Origin: Gloeothece verrucosa PCC 7822
Lineage (GTDB): Bacteria > Cyanobacteriota > Cyanobacteriia > Cyanobacteriales > Microcystaceae
Length of the DNA stretch: 64,000 nucleotides
Assembly: GCF_000147335.1 (NCBI RefSeq)
Contig: NC_014501.1
Location: 4,418,001 to 4,482,000, forward strand
Reading direction: 5' to 3'
A model generated the notes under the pieces. That model did not search any database. It saw nothing but the letters and a program-made list of their open reading frames with translations, and had not been told where the DNA came from. This document shows positions 63,225-64,000 of the stretch, in pieces. The position numbers and the translations under genes are program-made. Every line of letters begins with the position of its first letter. Positions within the stretch are counted from its first letter, which is position 1.

Positions 63225-64000
63225 CTATTCCCTATTCGTTTTTTCTAATTTAAGTAGGAAAAAAACGAGCATTTTGGGTTGAAAAAGCTGAAACATTCTA
63301 GGAAAATGCCCTAATGGTGCTTTGGTAGAAAAAGTTAAGGCTTCATAAGGCAGCCATTGAGAACCATCTAACCATCCTACCTTACGAGCAAAAATGAGCC
63401 ATCGTTTTTCATCATACATTTCTTCCTTATTATCCTCGAAATTTTTATAAATCGCTTTTTGGACAGTTAAACCAAAATGTTGTCCGCTATAAATTTGCCA
63501 GAGTTTATCTAAAGTATAGAGATCCGTTATAGGAAATTGCTCTATATCTTTAAAATTTAATTTAACAATAATTTTTTTACCTTGTTGAGCTATTTGTAAT
63601 ATAAGTTTTGAAGTTTCTATATCGGCTTGTTTCCACTGTTGTTTGGCTAGTAAATCTCGCAAATTGGTATAGTCAATATTACAATCCGATTTTAATTTCA
63701 TTAATTCTAAACTTTTAAGGATTTTTTGACGTTCATGAAAAGCGGTTTTTGATTGAGGATTGATAAATAACGCTCGATTATAAGAATAAATGGATTCAGC
63801 AAAACGCTCTAAAAAGTATAAAGCTTTCCCTCGATAAATCCAAAGGCGATAATTAGTTGCTTTAATCTTTAAAGCTTGATCAAAACAATTGAAGGCATTT
63901 AAGCATCTTCTTAAATTAAATAAACATAAACCTTTCCCTTTTAAAGCCTGATAGTCATGAGGATTTAGTTTAAGAGCTTCATCAAAGCAATGAAGGGCTT
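63225..64000 (-). CDS. TPR protein with C-terminal GUN4 domain, 5' end outside window
   Basis: The frame is open from the window end to 63225 (258 codons seen). The visible N-terminal part has at least two tetratricopeptide repeats (ALHCFDEALKLNPHDYQALK, AESIYSYNRALFINPQSK). From about the last 160 residues it is a GUN4 domain: LRDLLAKQQWKQADIETSKL, FPITDLYTLDKLWQIYSGQH and FGLTVQ, then WLPYEALTFSTKAPLGHFP. GUN4 binds porphyrins and stimulates Mg-chelatase; fusions with TPR or kinase domains are common in cyanobacteria, with mostly unknown roles. About 25 extra residues (PKMLVFFLLKLEKTNRE) follow the domain. An internal ATG at 63701 would give a GUN4-only protein. Confidence 0.85.
   Translation of the reverse strand, partial: ALHCFDEALKLNPHDYQALKGKGLCLFNLRRCLNAFNCFDQALKIKATNYRLWIYRGKALYFLERFAESIYSYNRALFINPQSKTAFHERQKILKSLELMKLKSDCNIDYTNLRDLLAKQQWKQADIETSKLILQIAQQGKKIIVKLNFKDIEQFPITDLYTLDKLWQIYSGQHFGLTVQKAIYKNFEDNKEEMYDEKRWLIFARKVGWLDGSQWLPYEALTFSTKAPLGHFPRMFQLFQPKMLVFFLLKLEKTNRE

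Overview
The window is a stretch of cyanobacterial chromosome. Supporting marks are a phycoerythrin (C-PE) gene cluster with bilin reductases and lyases, a chloroplast-type ribosomal protein PSRP-3, an efp-accB pair, a beta-epsilon ATP synthase pair, a GUN4-domain protein, several scattered copies of the HIP1 octamer GCGATCGC, and AT-rich intergenic DNA with short tandem repeats. Gene content and style suggest a unicellular, phycoerythrin-containing cyanobacterium of the Cyanothece/Gloeothece kind; that assignment is inference.

Layout. 1-10.1 kb: transport and housekeeping (truncated ABC exporter, MFS carrier, MscS channel with a cyclic-nucleotide domain, DNA polymerase III delta prime, FHA protein, Cu P-type ATPase, HpnP-like radical SAM enzyme). 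10.5-17.5 kb: cupin, DUF3119 and DUF3086 proteins, plsY, accB, efp, a lumenal cyclophilin and a CDF metal transporter, separated by inward-facing heptanucleotide arrays and small palindromic repeats. 17.6-22.2 kb: a hybrid histidine kinase overlapping a response regulator/diguanylate cyclase. 22.4-25.3 kb: three glycosyltransferase-like genes. 25.4-29.0 kb: PSRP-3, ATP synthase epsilon and beta, and an exported cyanophycinase-like protein.

29.2-42.5 kb is the phycoerythrin region. A reverse-strand run holds cpeC-cpeD-cpeS-cpeT-cpeR, a 76-aa ORF and a HEAT protein. Around it lie an orphan phycobiliprotein-like gene, an NblB-like HEAT protein, pebA-pebB (phycoerythrobilin synthesis), a second CpcS-type lyase, a pentapeptide protein, cpeB-cpeA and cpeY-cpeZ. 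Pigment synthesis, apoproteins, rod linkers, an activator and candidate lyases for all chromophore sites are thus clustered. cpeE and the phycocyanin/allophycocyanin genes are absent here.

42.6-47.3 kb: lipA and tRNA-Pro(CGG), followed 14 bases later by a set of regularly spaced repeats resembling the TnsB-binding end of a Tn7-like / type V-K CRISPR-associated transposon. Behind it lie a dead antitoxin, a truncated YoeB-like toxin, a hairpin of IS200/IS605 style and a frameshifted hsdM fused to a specificity domain. I read this as a decaying tRNA-linked island; no transposase, Cas12k or CRISPR array is visible.

47.3-57.7 kb: a signalling cluster: a REC-GAF-PAS histidine kinase, a REC-GGDEF-EAL phosphodiesterase, a 1486-aa kinase with a cyanobacteriochrome-type GAF, and a lone receiver. 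57.7-58.9 kb is 1.2 kb without a recognisable gene. 58.9-62.9 kb: small exported protein, prepilin-like protein, sulfotransferase-like protein, RTX protein and an unknown. The window ends inside a TPR-GUN4 protein on the reverse strand.
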